Source of the DNA: Candidatus Obscuribacter phosphatis
GTDB taxonomy: Bacteria > Cyanobacteriota > Vampirovibrionia > Obscuribacterales > Obscuribacteraceae
Assembly: GCA_001899315.1 (NCBI GenBank)
Contig: MOYA01000003.1
Coordinates: 86,369 to 150,368, forward strand
Direction of reading: 5' to 3'
Length of the DNA stretch: 64,000 nucleotides
The translations under genes were made by a program, and so were the position numbers. Position 1 is the stretch's first letter. Every line of letters starts with the position of its first letter. Under the pieces are notes generated by a model. That model saw nothing but the letters and a program-made list of their open reading frames with translations. It was not told the origin of the DNA and searched no databases. Below, one piece after another: positions 1 to 9,365 of this stretch.

Positions 1-1
1 T

Positions 2-493
2 GATGCAGACATTCTGTGGAAGGCTAAAACCGGTATGACCGACCCGACAAAAGCAGAACTGTCCTCGATACCCCGAAACTTATCAGACATACTCAATGAA
101 AAATTAGCCGAGAAGCTTGGCAAGTCTGTGGTAAGCAGCAAAGAGCTAAAGCAGACCCTAGACGACCTAGGTTTATCAGCCGCCGCAGACAAAAGCACTC
201 GCCAAGCCGAGCTTGTTAAACGCCTCGGGGTAGGCTATACCCTAGAAGGAGACGTGGACCGGCTCGAATTTGATGGAAACACTGTATTGAGTGACAAATA
301 TGTGCTGATTGTTTCGGCCAGACTGGTGAAAGATGGTAGCACCAGCCCGGTTTGGAAAACCTCGGCCAAACGCTTTTACAAGAAAGTGAAGGCAGCCAAG
401 GGCAGAGCCGTGTCAAACGTGTTTATTGAAGAACAATTGCCTGAAATTGCCGAAAGTTTGGCTGATGAAATAGCTAAAGCACTGGGCCGCTAA
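2..493 (+). CDS. Hypothetical protein, C-terminal part (5' end outside window)
   Basis: The frame is open to the left edge and reads through the ATG at 35 with coding-like residues, so this is probably the last ~163 residues of a longer gene rather than a gene starting at 35. The segment LGVGYTLEGDVDRL followed by a strand ending in VWKTSAKRF, then a helical end, loosely resembles the CsgG/LpoB/GNA1162-type fold, in which a stress-response or envelope lipoprotein reports how a parameter was computed. That resemblance is weak and only inferred. A GC-rich hairpin wraps the stop codon. Function unknown. Confidence 0.6.
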   Translation, partial: DADILWKAKTGMTDPTKAELSSIPRNLSDILNEKLAEKLGKSVVSSKELKQTLDDLGLSAAADKSTRQAELVKRLGVGYTLEGDVDRLEFDGNTVLSDKYVLIVSARLVKDGSTSPVWKTSAKRFYKKVKAAKGRAVSNVFIEEQLPEIAESLADEIAKALGR

Positions 494-507
494 AAAAGCC
501 GGCCCAG
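482..507 (+). terminator. GC-rich hairpin over the stop codon
   Basis: Eight-base arms (482-489 and 500-507) pair perfectly around a loop that contains the TAA stop of the preceding gene. No T-run follows, so this would be an atypical terminator or only a stabilising 3' structure. Confidence 0.4.
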
Positions 508-599
508 CAAAATTAAATGTCAAGCCCCCACAAGAGCCTGCTAAGCGTTTATATTCTCTTCAGTGTGGAACATGATTATTGATTCGGGGATAACCCCAC

Positions 600-2789
600 T
601 TGTCAGCATCCGCTACTTTAGTGCATGAAGTAAACTTCTCTTTTCGCCCTGAAAGCTTTGAAATGGAAAACAATCAAGAAGGTCAAAAAACTCCCACAGC
701 TTATCTGGTCGACCTGGTATCAAACCGCAAGATTCCAGTCGCCACGCCTAGATGCAGGGTAGGACGCGATGACTTAAACGACATCGTCATAAGCGGCGAC
801 CAGTCAATCTCGCGCTTTCACTTTATTATCAGCTACGAAAACGACGAATTCACAGTACAAGACGCCAAAAGCAGACACGGTACCTTTCTAAACGGCAACC
901 AGCTCACTTCACCCGAGACTATCAAAGATGGAGACGTCTTGAAGGTCGGGGTTTCTTTATTTTGGTTTGTCGTCGAACAGGCAGACAAAGCTGCCGGAGA
1001 TGGCGGCGAGCCCTCAAACAAAGCTATTGAGGGACAAGCTGACAGTGCCGTCGACATGAAAGAAGCAAAAGACATAGATGGTCCTATACCGGGCGCTAAA
1101 GATCACACCCAAGAGATGGCTAAACCAGATGCCAGCCTCATCGAAAAATTAGAACAAGCAGCTAATTCAATTCAAATTCAAGAAGAGAAGAAAGAGGAAG
1201 AGAAACCGAAAGGCAAAGCTTCGCTCGCCTCTCTGCTCTCACCTCTAGCTGATGGTGGCGACAAAGAAGACTCTAAAGAAGACTCGAAAGAAGATGATGT
1301 CAAAGCGAAACTAGCAGCGAAAGACAAAGAACTTCTCAAAGAAATAGAAGCGGCAGCAGAATCGGCCGCCGAAGAAGCCACCACCGGCGATGCGGCAGCA
1401 GCCAAGAAATTGGAGAGATTCCCCGAGCGTATACTCAATAAGCCGAGCGATACGGTGACGATAGAAGCACTGCCCATGCCCGGCACTCTGCAAGAGAAAC
1501 CAGCGCAGTCGCCTGAAGGCTCTGATACTGGCAAAGACGAGAAAAAGGACGGGGCAGAAAGCAAGTCAGAAGCGAAACCAGCCGGATCTCTTGAACCTCT
1601 TGAACCGGTCGAACCGGCAGAAAAAGTAATCGAACCGCCGAAACTAGCCTTGGGCAATTTGCTTGCCCAGTCTGAAAGTAAGAGGGAAGAAGAAGAAAGA
1701 GAAAGAGAAGAAGAAGAAGCGAAACGTCGAGCCGAAGAAGAAGCTGAAGCGAAGGGGCTAGAGGCAGAACCGGAAGCAAAAGACAACAACGGTAAACATG
1801 ATACAGCCGTTGATCTTCCGGCGGTTGAGTCTCAAGCGGAACAAGCGAAGGAAAGCAACTCAGAAGAGACTCAATCGGCAGAGACTCAATCGGCAGAGAC
1901 CACTATCGATGCTTCTGAAGTGCAAAAACAGTCTCAAACCGGTGAAATCAAACTAAAAGCAGATGGCGGCGAAAGTTCCGCCCCAATAGAAGCCGGGCCG
2001 ATAGCGGCGACAGAAGAGGTGAAAGAGATAATTCCAGAACCTCAGGTATCCGTGCCTGTAGAGGCAAATCAAGACAAATTGTTAACAGCGGGGGCGAGTT
2101 CAGTGCCGGATTGGTGTAAACGTTATTTTTCTGATGAAATTGGAAAGCTCAATACAGAGCTGGACGAACTCAACGAACAGGTAAAACAAGCCCAGCAAAA
2201 AATCAGGGATGTAGAGACCAGGGTAGCCCTCACCAAGGGCATTCGTAACACCCTACTCACCACCACTGGTGACGAACTGGTGGAAGCTTGCGGCAAGGTA
2301 ATGGGTCTAATTGGTTGGAAAGTGACCATCGCCGCCGATGATAAGAATGAATTGAGACTGGAATCGGACGACAAACAAGTTTCGATTGCCCGAGTTATTT
2401 GGACGACCACTCAAGCGGAGCGCTCGCACCTCGGTCAACTTTCCATCTCTCAGACTCGCTATTGGTGCGAAAAAGGCACCGAGCCTAAGGGCATACTTAT
2501 TGTCAGCAAGATAGGCGATGGACCACCCCAAGTTGGTGGAGACAGCGCTGAAGATGTAGAGTTGCAAGAATATGCCTCTAAGAAGAATGTCTGCCTGATG
2601 ACCACCCTGCAACTGCTCTCACTCTATAAAGAAGTGGCCCTCGGCGAAGGTAAGCCGGAAGCCTTGAGAGAAGCTGTAATTCGAGGAAGCGGCTGGTTGA
2701 ACGGCTACAACCTGGAACCAGGCAAGACCGAACCGAGTGACAAGGAAGAAGGCGTTAACAAGCTCAGCTCGCTTCTTTCCGCCACTTAG
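600..2789 (+). CDS. FHA-domain protein with long acidic linker and nuclease-like C-terminal domain
   Basis: Residues ~30-125 form a forkhead-associated (phosphothreonine-binding) domain: CRVGRDDLNDIVI, SISRFHFII and SRHGTFLNG are the expected glycine-arginine, serine-arginine-x-histidine and histidine-glycine-threonine signatures. Residues ~130-505 are a low-complexity E/K/A-rich linker with short repeats. Residues ~510-555 look coiled-coil. The last ~165 residues form a globular alpha/beta domain (CGKVMGLIGWKVTI, GILIVSK, CLMTTLQLLSLYKEV) that recalls the restriction-endonuclease-like fold, but I cannot identify catalytic residues. The start drawn is TTG; an in-frame ATG at 663 keeps the whole FHA domain and may be the real one. 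It could read out Ser/Thr kinase activity such as the kinase at 18061. It ends at a strong terminator. Confidence 0.8.
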   Translation: MSASATLVHEVNFSFRPESFEMENNQEGQKTPTAYLVDLVSNRKIPVATPRCRVGRDDLNDIVISGDQSISRFHFIISYENDEFTVQDAKSRHGTFLNGNQLTSPETIKDGDVLKVGVSLFWFVVEQADKAAGDGGEPSNKAIEGQADSAVDMKEAKDIDGPIPGAKDHTQEMAKPDASLIEKLEQAANSIQIQEEKKEEEKPKGKASLASLLSPLADGGDKEDSKEDSKEDDVKAKLAAKDKELLKEIEAAAESAAEEATTGDAAAAKKLERFPERILNKPSDTVTIEALPMPGTLQEKPAQSPEGSDTGKDEKKDGAESKSEAKPAGSLEPLEPVEPAEKVIEPPKLALGNLLAQSESKREEEEREREEEEAKRRAEEEAEAKGLEAEPEAKDNNGKHDTAVDLPAVESQAEQAKESNSEETQSAETQSAETTIDASEVQKQSQTGEIKLKADGGESSAPIEAGPIAATEEVKEIIPEPQVSVPVEANQDKLLTAGASSVPDWCKRYFSDEIGKLNTELDELNEQVKQAQQKIRDVETRVALTKGIRNTLLTTTGDELVEACGKVMGLIGWKVTIAADDKNELRLESDDKQVSIARVIWTTTQAERSHLGQLSISQTRYWCEKGTEPKGILIVSKIGDGPPQVGGDSAEDVELQEYASKKNVCLMTTLQLLSLYKEVALGEGKPEALREAVIRGSGWLNGYNLEPGKTEPSDKEEGVNKLSSLLSAT
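1853..1903 (+). repeat. Short in-frame repeat inside the FHA-protein linker
   Basis: A 15-base unit encoding ETQSA occurs in consecutive copies (EETQSAETQSAETT). It does not break the frame and sits in the acidic linker, where replication slippage would be tolerated. Confidence 0.6.
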
Positions 2790-2812
2790 AGAGCAGTCTA
2801 CAAAAGCATAAG

Positions 2813-2850
2813 TAAAAGAAAAGACCGGCAGCCGCCGGTCTTTTCTTTTA
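2813..2850. terminator. Bidirectional intrinsic terminator between convergent genes
   Basis: A perfect 17-base inverted repeat (2813-2829 and 2834-2850) with a 4-base loop. A-rich and T-rich flanks form part of the stem, so it can terminate both the FHA gene (+) and the membrane-protein operon ending at 2860 (-). Confidence 0.93.
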
Positions 2851-2859
2851 CTTGTCTAT

Positions 2860-4782
2860 CTATTGTTTCTCTTTCAACTTGAATAGCTCTTGTTCGAGCT
2901 TACCTTTCTCGAGGTTCATCTTAAAGAGACGATCATTCAAGTCATAGATCTCTTTCTGCATCTCGGCCTCGCGGTCTAGAGTGCGATCGGACAAACGGCG
3001 CAAAAGTCCTGCCTTGGCGCGCTTCACCCAATCATTGAGCACATCGATGGGCAGCTGATACTTAGCAGCAGCCTGTTCGGCGGTCAATTCTTTACGCAGA
3101 ACCGCCATAGCAATTTCAGCGCGGCGCCAGACATCAAAGGCTGCATAGTTGAACTTAACCCCGGTCAATCTATAGATACTCGTCGAATCTACAGTGCCAA
3201 TCTCGGTATAGTTACCAAGAAAGCGCTCGACAAAATGATGTTCCTGCAAAGCGTCTCTCACCGGAAAGTCCTGCAAATAGACCAAGTTCGGACGATTCTT
3301 TAATATATCTTCGCCAAGATTCTCCACCACCTGCTTTTCGATGACGGCAAACTTATCTTTCAGCTTGGGATTGACCTCAACCGCCGAACGAATCATAGTA
3401 ATCATGAAATATAGATAGCGAGAGCCTGGAGGGCGCCCAGCCTGCAACTGGGCCGGATAGCCAGGCCGAATGCCCGAGCCGATATGAACGATCTTGTCGT
3501 CCGGTTGACTGTTCTCAATCATACTAAAGAAAGTCTCGTCAAAATCGTTGCGTGGTGAAAAACCGCTGTATCCAAGCCCTTCCAGATTAATATCAAAGCG
3601 ATCAGGCGGCACGATTCTATATTCTTCGATACAAAGATTGGCATAATGCGCGGTGCCGCCAAAAACCGCCAGCGCCGCCAAAAGCGAAAAGCCCTTCCAC
3701 ATCTGAAAAGCCTTAAGCAGGGGCGCTGAACAGATCAAACCGGCTTCATACGCCAAAAGCACCTGGGCAAACAAGGCCATCGGCAAAAGTCTATAAGTCC
3801 AAGCTTGGGCACCTTGAATATAGACCACCATGGCCCCCAAACAAATAAAGATAAAGGGAGAAAGCCACGCCCCCGCCCGGCTGCGACCAAGCGAGGTGGG
3901 CAAAATCAGAAAGGCGATGGTTAAGGAACCGACCAGCTGCAGGAAAGGTCGAATGAAATAATCATAGCTGCAAAGCATGTGCGGAAAGCACTTACTGCTC
4001 CAAATGGTGCCATATTGATAGATAGGCAGGGCTTGCTCAAAGAGAACTTTGAGGGCTTCTTTAGGCAGACGCAAAAACAATAAGATATAGCCTAAGGGAG
4101 CTACCAAAAGACTGAGCGTTTCAATAGAGATAAGAGCCCGCCAATTGCGGGAAGAGAGAAGGAAGCCTAGCTCGGCGCAGAAAGCCAAAAAGAAGAACTG
4201 TGGCTTTAGAGATAAGAGCAAGCCGCAAAAGAAGCCAATCGGTATAGAGAACCAGTTTGACGGTCTAGTGCCGAAATGTCGAATACCTCTAAGCAAGAAA
4301 TAAGGCATAAAGAAGAAGGTGAATAGATGTTCTCTTTGCCCCATGTCGTTTTCCATCAAGGTGGTGAAATAAGCATAGGCAAAGAGAAAAGGCAAGAAAG
4401 GAAGAACCGGCACCGACTTACGATAGACATAAAGCAGGGCGGCCATGACCAAAATTGAAATGGCATGCAAAGCTTCAACCACCAAAGCCAGAGCAAGAGG
4501 CGGCGGCAAATGGAAAAGACGCGCCACCATTATCGGTACCACGTTCAAATACATAATCAAGGGCGGATTAAAGTCAAAGAAATCGCGATAAGGAATCTTT
4601 CCAGCCAAAATAAGCTCGGCCATGGCTAGATAGACCGACTGATCGGAACAAACAAAAAGCGGATGGGCCGTCCAGTAGAACACTCTCTGCAGGGCGAGCA
4701 AAAGGCAAGCGGCAAGAACCAAAACGTAGGCAGCTGAGACGATCCAATATTCCAAAGGCTTAGACTTGATAAAACTATTCAT
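2860..4782 (-). CDS. GT-C-like multi-spanning membrane protein, type A1, with C-terminal HTH/coiled-coil segment
   Basis: 640 residues with about ten hydrophobic segments. Residues ~45-75 carry DQSVYLAMAELI, then GKIPYRDFFDFNPPLIMYLN. This resembles the first extracytoplasmic loop of GT-C glycosyltransferases (ArnT/PMT/Dpy-19-like), where an acidic residue is catalytic and the sugar donor is a polyprenyl-phosphate sugar. A soluble part follows the last membrane segment and holds the block SGIRPGYPAQLQAGRPPG, which recurs in the two other type-A paralogues. Residues ~553-590 (AEIAMAVLRKELTAEQAAAKY, then LNDWVKRAKAG) look like a transposase-type helix-turn-helix, and ~600-640 like a coiled coil. 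The ATG overlaps the stop of the upstream type-B gene by four bases, implying translational coupling. Substrate unknown. Confidence 0.78.
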   Translation of the reverse strand: MNSFIKSKPLEYWIVSAAYVLVLAACLLLALQRVFYWTAHPLFVCSDQSVYLAMAELILAGKIPYRDFFDFNPPLIMYLNVVPIMVARLFHLPPPLALALVVEALHAISILVMAALLYVYRKSVPVLPFLPFLFAYAYFTTLMENDMGQREHLFTFFFMPYFLLRGIRHFGTRPSNWFSIPIGFFCGLLLSLKPQFFFLAFCAELGFLLSSRNWRALISIETLSLLVAPLGYILLFLRLPKEALKVLFEQALPIYQYGTIWSSKCFPHMLCSYDYFIRPFLQLVGSLTIAFLILPTSLGRSRAGAWLSPFIFICLGAMVVYIQGAQAWTYRLLPMALFAQVLLAYEAGLICSAPLLKAFQMWKGFSLLAALAVFGGTAHYANLCIEEYRIVPPDRFDINLEGLGYSGFSPRNDFDETFFSMIENSQPDDKIVHIGSGIRPGYPAQLQAGRPPGSRYLYFMITMIRSAVEVNPKLKDKFAVIEKQVVENLGEDILKNRPNLVYLQDFPVRDALQEHHFVERFLGNYTEIGTVDSTSIYRLTGVKFNYAAFDVWRRAEIAMAVLRKELTAEQAAAKYQLPIDVLNDWVKRAKAGLLRRLSDRTLDREAEMQKEIYDLNDRLFKMNLEKGKLEQELFKLKEKQ

Positions 4783-6497
4783 TTGACCGCCGCCCTACTT
4801 TTGAAAACAGTGAGGGCATAATAGGCGCCCAAATACTCTCGTGGCTCTTTGTTGTCGGTCAAAAAGGCTGTATCGCCGATGCGTTCATAGTTCTCATCAA
4901 CCGAGTTCAAGAGCCCGGCCTCTTCCAAGAACTGATAGAGATAATAACCATGAGCCAAGATAAGGGTAGCCTTCTTGCGATCAAGATCTTGCAGAGTCTG
5001 GGCAATAACATGCTCGTAAAACTCTCGCATATCGCCCTTCAGTTCATTAGTCTTCTTCAGAGCTAAAAGTATGCGCGCCGGTCTGCCATTGAGCAGATAA
5101 CCACCCGGTGGTCTTTCCAAATTAAAAAGCAATGGATAAGCCGGATCCGGGTAGTCAGACAAAATATAGACCGCTTCCTTCCATTTAGAATTATGCTCCA
5201 CCATAATGTTGATATCTGACAGACCTTTGATTACCCGCAGCGGATGTGGGTTTATACCTTCAGAGTAAGCGTCTTCAAAGCGCTTATTTAAAAAGAAAAA
5301 GAGCGAAAAGGTAAGAGTCAAACGAATACTCAGGTCAAAGATAAGAGGACCAAAAGAGCTAGGCATGCGACTTTTGATCAAATCGAGCGTCCAAGAAAGG
5401 CTGGACGAAAAGAAAATAAAAAGCAAGGCGAGATTAGCCCAGACAGCTAAAACCAAGTCACGGGCAAAGCCCTGCTTCTCAAGCAAGAAAATTAGCATAC
5501 CGCCGACCAGGGCCATAGCCAAAGAGGCAATCCAGGAGGAACGCAGGGCAGCTGCAGCCGCGAACATAAGAGCCGGGCAGGCCAGATAGAAAACTTCCTT
5601 ATGGTCTGGTGCACCGTCCCAGCCGTTAATGCCATCATCAAACATTTGATAAGAAAGCATTTTGAGCGGCACCACCCAATGTTCAAAGGCATGCCGTACC
5701 TCTTCACTCAAAGAAAAATAGTGCAAAAGGGCGCCAAACAAAGTTAAAACCATGGACAAGAAACCGGAAGAGAAAGCAAAGCGACTGAGGGCAAGAGCAT
5801 TTAGCCTTAGGGCAGCCAAAGTGCAAAGCAACATAATGACCGGGAAGGGATAATCAAGCAGAGAAGCGATACCGGCAGCAAGCCCTAAAGCAATCGAGAG
5901 ATAGCGATTGAAACCAAGCCCTAAACCGGTTAACCAGACATAGACCAGCCAAGGGGTCAAAGTCAAAGCCAAGAGAAACTGCACATCACCAAATTGCAAT
6001 CTTTCATAGATTGTAAAAATAGCCAGTACAAGCAGGTAAGAAGTGGAAGAGGTGTCAATCTGGGCGAGAGCCTTTTGCAGAGTTTCTCTCTCTTCGCTAG
6101 GTAGAGGAAAAGCCAGCCTGGAAGCCAACTGCCGGCAAGCGCTGCGAAACAAATAGTAAGTGGTAAGGAAAGACGAGAGCAAAAGAAAAAACACACCATA
6201 TTTGGTGTATAGCTCGACACGTAGTGGAAAGAGCCCTCCCAGAAGCTGCTGCAATAAGTAGGGAATTTTCCCTAGTTCGAATACCAAAGGCGGGGCGAAA
6301 TCGAAGTAATCGACATAAAGACTCTGACCAAAGAGCAAGGTCTGCGAAAGACTGAGATGGAGAGTCAAAAGCGAGGGAAGATCGCCTGAACGCGTTGATA
6401 GATCGTGCAATAAGAAGAGAAGGAAGGGCAAGATCAAGCCGACCATACAAAGATCAAGCTTGGCAATAGGACTATTTGTCTTTGACCGGTCTTCCAT
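4779..6497 (-). CDS. GT-C-like multi-spanning membrane protein, type B1
   Basis: 572 residues, strongly hydrophobic with about ten membrane segments. The early loop (RSGDLPSLLTLHLSL, then YVDYFDFAPPLVFELGKIPY) aligns in position with the type-A loop but has its own signature. Near the C-terminus SEGINPHP and YPLLFNLERPPGGYLLNGRP are shared with the type-B paralogue at 13420-15207. It is first in a two-gene minus-strand operon with A1. Conserved pairing of one A and one B gene in both clusters suggests the two act together, perhaps as a heteromeric glycosyl transfer or lipid-linked glycan machine. Precise function unknown. Confidence 0.72.
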   Translation of the reverse strand: MEDRSKTNSPIAKLDLCMVGLILPFLLFLLHDLSTRSGDLPSLLTLHLSLSQTLLFGQSLYVDYFDFAPPLVFELGKIPYLLQQLLGGLFPLRVELYTKYGVFFLLLSSFLTTYYLFRSACRQLASRLAFPLPSEERETLQKALAQIDTSSTSYLLVLAIFTIYERLQFGDVQFLLALTLTPWLVYVWLTGLGLGFNRYLSIALGLAAGIASLLDYPFPVIMLLCTLAALRLNALALSRFAFSSGFLSMVLTLFGALLHYFSLSEEVRHAFEHWVVPLKMLSYQMFDDGINGWDGAPDHKEVFYLACPALMFAAAAALRSSWIASLAMALVGGMLIFLLEKQGFARDLVLAVWANLALLFIFFSSSLSWTLDLIKSRMPSSFGPLIFDLSIRLTLTFSLFFFLNKRFEDAYSEGINPHPLRVIKGLSDINIMVEHNSKWKEAVYILSDYPDPAYPLLFNLERPPGGYLLNGRPARILLALKKTNELKGDMREFYEHVIAQTLQDLDRKKATLILAHGYYLYQFLEEAGLLNSVDENYERIGDTAFLTDNKEPREYLGAYYALTVFKSRAAVK

Positions 6498-6615
6498 GCG
6501 CTTATTATCTCCATATATTGATTATGGAATCAACTACGCCAAGAGCCGTTAATGACAGCGAAATGATTCTTGCTTTATGCTTTCTTGATGGAAGCAGCGC
6601 CAGAATATAGTCATT

Positions 6616-8568
6616 ATGACAACTCTGGCATTTGAAAAACGAGACCCTGGAATGGTTAACCGAATACGCCGCTGGCTATTGCAGGGCGTAAGAGACCAGA
6701 ATAAAGGCGAGCATAAAGATAAGGCACCCTGGTGGCAGGTGATGTGCCTGACTGGGGTCGACTACTTTTCCACACTTGGCTACCAGCCCGGCATTGCCTT
6801 CCTGGCAGCCGGTATTCTCTCACCTTTAGCCACAGCCATAGTTGTGCTTGTCACTCTCATAGGGCTTGTCCCTCTTTATGGTCGCGTGGCAAAAGCCAGC
6901 CCCCATGGGCAAGGCAGTATCGCCATGCTTGAAAAACTTCTGCCGGGCTGGTTCGGCAAAGCCCTCATCTTAATATTGCTCGGCTTTGCCGCTACCGACT
7001 TCATCATCACCATTACACTTTCGGCGGCAGACGCCACCGCCCATATTGTCGAAAATCCAGCTTGGCCGGCTGCTCTTTCTGACCGTGTCTTGGTCACTTC
7101 TGTGCTTATTTTGATTCTCTGCCTCATCTTTTTGAAAGGCTTCAAAGAAGCAATTGGCTTGGCCGTGGTGCTTGTCGGTCTCTATTTGGCGGTCAACTGC
7201 TTTGTCGCCTACTGGGCAATTTGCGAAATAATCCACAATCCCTCTCTTTTGCAAAACTGGCATGCAAGCTTGTTCACCCAGTTCAGATCGGTACCGCAGA
7301 TGATCGGGGTATCGCTCATTCTCTTCCCTAAACTGGCCCTTGGTATGTCCGGGTTTGAGACCGGTGTGGCGGTAATGCCTCTAGTGGAGGGGCTCAAGAA
7401 AGGAGAAGAGGAAAAATTAGGGCACGAAGCAGAAGTAGCAGCTCGGGTTAAGAACACCAAGCTCTTGCTGGGCACGGCTGCAATCCTGATGGCTGGTCTG
7501 CTTTTGGTCTCAAGCGTCATCACCACTGTACTGATACCGGCGCAAGCCTTTGCCGAAGGCGGTGAAGCCAACGGCAGAGCCCTCGCCTATCTAGCCCATA
7601 AATTTGGCGGGCATGGCTTTGGCACCATATACGATATCAGCACCATCAGCATTCTCTGGTTTGCCGGAGCATCGGCCATGGCCGGTCTGCTCAACTTGGT
7701 ACCGCGCTATCTGCCTCGCTATGGCATGGCGCCGGGCTGGGCCCAGGCCCTCAGACCGCTGGTATTGTTTTTTACCGCCGTTAGTTTTGTGGTGACAGTT
7801 TTATTCAAAGCCAATGTCGACGCCCAGGCTGGCGCCTATGCCACCGGCGTTCTGGTACTCTTCACCTCTGCCAGCTTGGCTGTGACCATGGCCGCCTGGA
7901 AAGAAAGCAAATGGAAGAGAACTCATTACACAGCCATTCTCTTAATTTTCATCTATACAACTATCGCTAATATGCATGAAAGACCGGAAGGTCTGCAAAT
8001 AGCCTCTTTCTTTATTGGTTCTATACTGCTCACCTCTCTGGTATCGAGAGCGATGCGCTCACTAGAGTTACGCATTGCCCAGGTGAAATTCGATGATCTA
8101 GCGCAGTCTTTCATCGATGAAGCTCTCAACAAACCGACCAAACAAATAAATCTGCTTACCCACCGCCCCGGCAATACCAATTACAAAGCCAAAGAAAGCG
8201 AAACCAGAAAGATTCACAAGCTGACGCATGACGAAGCCGGCTTTATTTTTTTAGAAGTAACCCTAAGCGATCCCAGTGAATTCATTGACAACTGTCTTGA
8301 AGTAAGCGGGGCGGTCATAGACGGTCATAAAGTCTGGCGCTGCAATAGTCCCGCTATTCCAAACGCCATTGCGGCCATCTTGCTGGAAATCAGAGACCGG
8401 ACCGGCACTTTACCCCATGCTTACTTTGGCTGGACCGAGGGCAGCCCCATTGGTTATGTCTTCAAATATATTTTTCTTGGTGAAGGCGAAACAGCCCCTG
8501 TCACCCGCGAGATTCTGCGCGAGATAGAAACAGACCCGAGCAGACGCCCAGTGGTCATAGTGGGCTAG
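6616..8568 (+). CDS. APC-superfamily amino-acid permease
   Basis: 650 residues. [28 protein letters not shown] near residue ~40 is characteristic of one branch of APC-family (COG0531-like) permeases, followed by about twelve membrane segments up to residue ~490. The last ~150 residues are a hydrophilic cytoplasmic domain not typical of short APC permeases, so the family branch has a regulatory or accessory tail. It would be an inner-membrane proton-coupled importer or exchanger; substrate cannot be told. It diverges from the membrane-protein operon at 6497 and ends five bases before a convergent gene. Confidence 0.8.
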   Translation: MTTLAFEKRDPGMVNRIRRWLLQGVRDQNKGEHKDKAPWWQVMCLTGVDYFSTLGYQPGIAFLAAGILSPLATAIVVLVTLIGLVPLYGRVAKASPHGQGSIAMLEKLLPGWFGKALILILLGFAATDFIITITLSAADATAHIVENPAWPAALSDRVLVTSVLILILCLIFLKGFKEAIGLAVVLVGLYLAVNCFVAYWAICEIIHNPSLLQNWHASLFTQFRSVPQMIGVSLILFPKLALGMSGFETGVAVMPLVEGLKKGEEEKLGHEAEVAARVKNTKLLLGTAAILMAGLLLVSSVITTVLIPAQAFAEGGEANGRALAYLAHKFGGHGFGTIYDISTISILWFAGASAMAGLLNLVPRYLPRYGMAPGWAQALRPLVLFFTAVSFVVTVLFKANVDAQAGAYATGVLVLFTSASLAVTMAAWKESKWKRTHYTAILLIFIYTTIANMHERPEGLQIASFFIGSILLTSLVSRAMRSLELRIAQVKFDDLAQSFIDEALNKPTKQINLLTHRPGNTNYKAKESETRKIHKLTHDEAGFIFLEVTLSDPSEFIDNCLEVSGAVIDGHKVWRCNSPAIPNAIAAILLEIRDRTGTLPHAYFGWTEGSPIGYVFKYIFLGEGETAPVTREILREIETDPSRRPVVIVG

Positions 8569-8573
8569 ATTAG

Positions 8574-8882
8574 CTAAGCTCGTTTGCCGCCCTTAGACTT
8601 GCCCACTCCCGGCAAGACTGCCAATAGAGATGAGGTAAGAGACAAAAGCAAGACCAGAACGAAGGAGCCCACCAGAGCCGGCAAAAGGCGAACCCCTTCT
8701 AAGCTCGGACCGACAGGTCCGATGAGCAAGTCTCCCAGCCAAGCACCAATTATGCCCACCAGAGCCTTGTATAGAAAAGCTGAGCCAGTCTTGGCCTGAG
8801 CACCGCCGGGCAGCACCGTGGTGGCAAGCCCGGCACAGAGGGCGGAAACGACTATGTAAAAGGCGAAGTGCAAAATGTCCAT
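8574..8882 (-). CDS. GlsB/YeaQ/YmgE-like small membrane protein
   Basis: About 102 residues with three hydrophobic segments and glycine-rich stretches (LVGIIGAWLGDLLIG), as in the transglycosylase-associated family, whose molecular role is unclear. I chose the ATG at 8882 (MDILHFAFYIVV) because the upstream alternative at 8939 would overlap the divergent lipoprotein gene and adds non-conserved residues. C-terminus is lysine-rich (KSKGGKRA). Confidence 0.65.
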   Translation of the reverse strand: MDILHFAFYIVVSALCAGLATTVLPGGAQAKTGSAFLYKALVGIIGAWLGDLLIGPVGPSLEGVRLLPALVGSFVLVLLLSLTSSLLAVLPGVGKSKGGKRA

Positions 8883-8887
8883 AGGGT

Positions 8888-8893
8888 TATAAT
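8888..8893 (+). promoter_or_regulatory. Possible -10 box (TATAAT) for the lipoprotein gene
   Basis: A consensus TATAAT lies 34 bases upstream of the ATG at 8927, between divergent genes and inside a short palindromic stretch. I see no good -35 hexamer at 16-18 bases, so this is tentative. Confidence 0.3.
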
Positions 8894-8926
8894 AGCCCTG
8901 TCTTTCTTCTAAAAAGCATAAATGAA

Positions 8927-9349
8927 ATGAATCAAACATTGCCCCGGCACCTCAGTCAAACCCTCGCCCTGACAGCCTTAACCGTTTTGGTAATGGGGCT
9001 TAGCGCTTGTCAGAGCGACAATCAAGATAACAGCCAGAGCAAAAGCTCGGTCAAGAAAGAAGAAACCTCGGTCACTATAGGGGCCGATGGAAAAACGACA
9101 ATTACTGAAAAAGAAGTGGATAGCACTGCCGGCAATGACGATAACCCGGGCAGCCAGAATGAAACGGATAAAACCCTGACCATTGACGATCAAGCGGGCA
9201 AAGGCGGCAAGGTCAAAGTAGACCTACCAGGCATCAAAGTAGACATTGACGAATCGGCCGGTTCTGTAAATGTTTCCACTCCATATGTTGATGTGAAGAA
9301 AGATGGGGGTAAGTCACAAGTACAGATCAATCTAGAACACAAAGACTGA
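8927..9349 (+). CDS. Small lipoprotein, function unknown
   Basis: 140 residues. A hydrophobic signal segment ends in the lipobox LSAC (Cys28), so the mature protein should be lipid-anchored. The rest is hydrophilic and low in complexity: a D/N/S/K-rich stretch, then short beta-like repeats (TVTIGADGKTTITEKEV-like, VKVDLPGIKVDID, VNVSTPYVDVKKD). No catalytic motif is visible. It lies 16 bases ahead of the RlpA-like gene on the same strand, so both may be co-transcribed envelope proteins. Confidence 0.7.
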   Translation: MNQTLPRHLSQTLALTALTVLVMGLSACQSDNQDNSQSKSSVKKEETSVTIGADGKTTITEKEVDSTAGNDDNPGSQNETDKTLTIDDQAGKGGKVKVDLPGIKVDIDESAGSVNVSTPYVDVKKDGGKSQVQINLEHKD

Positions 9350-9365
9350 TTTACGAACTGACTAA

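Noticed and set aside
1178-1789. 203-codon serine-rich frame antisense to the FHA linker
   Set aside because: Mirror image of E/K/A-rich codons; composition is the only reason it is open.
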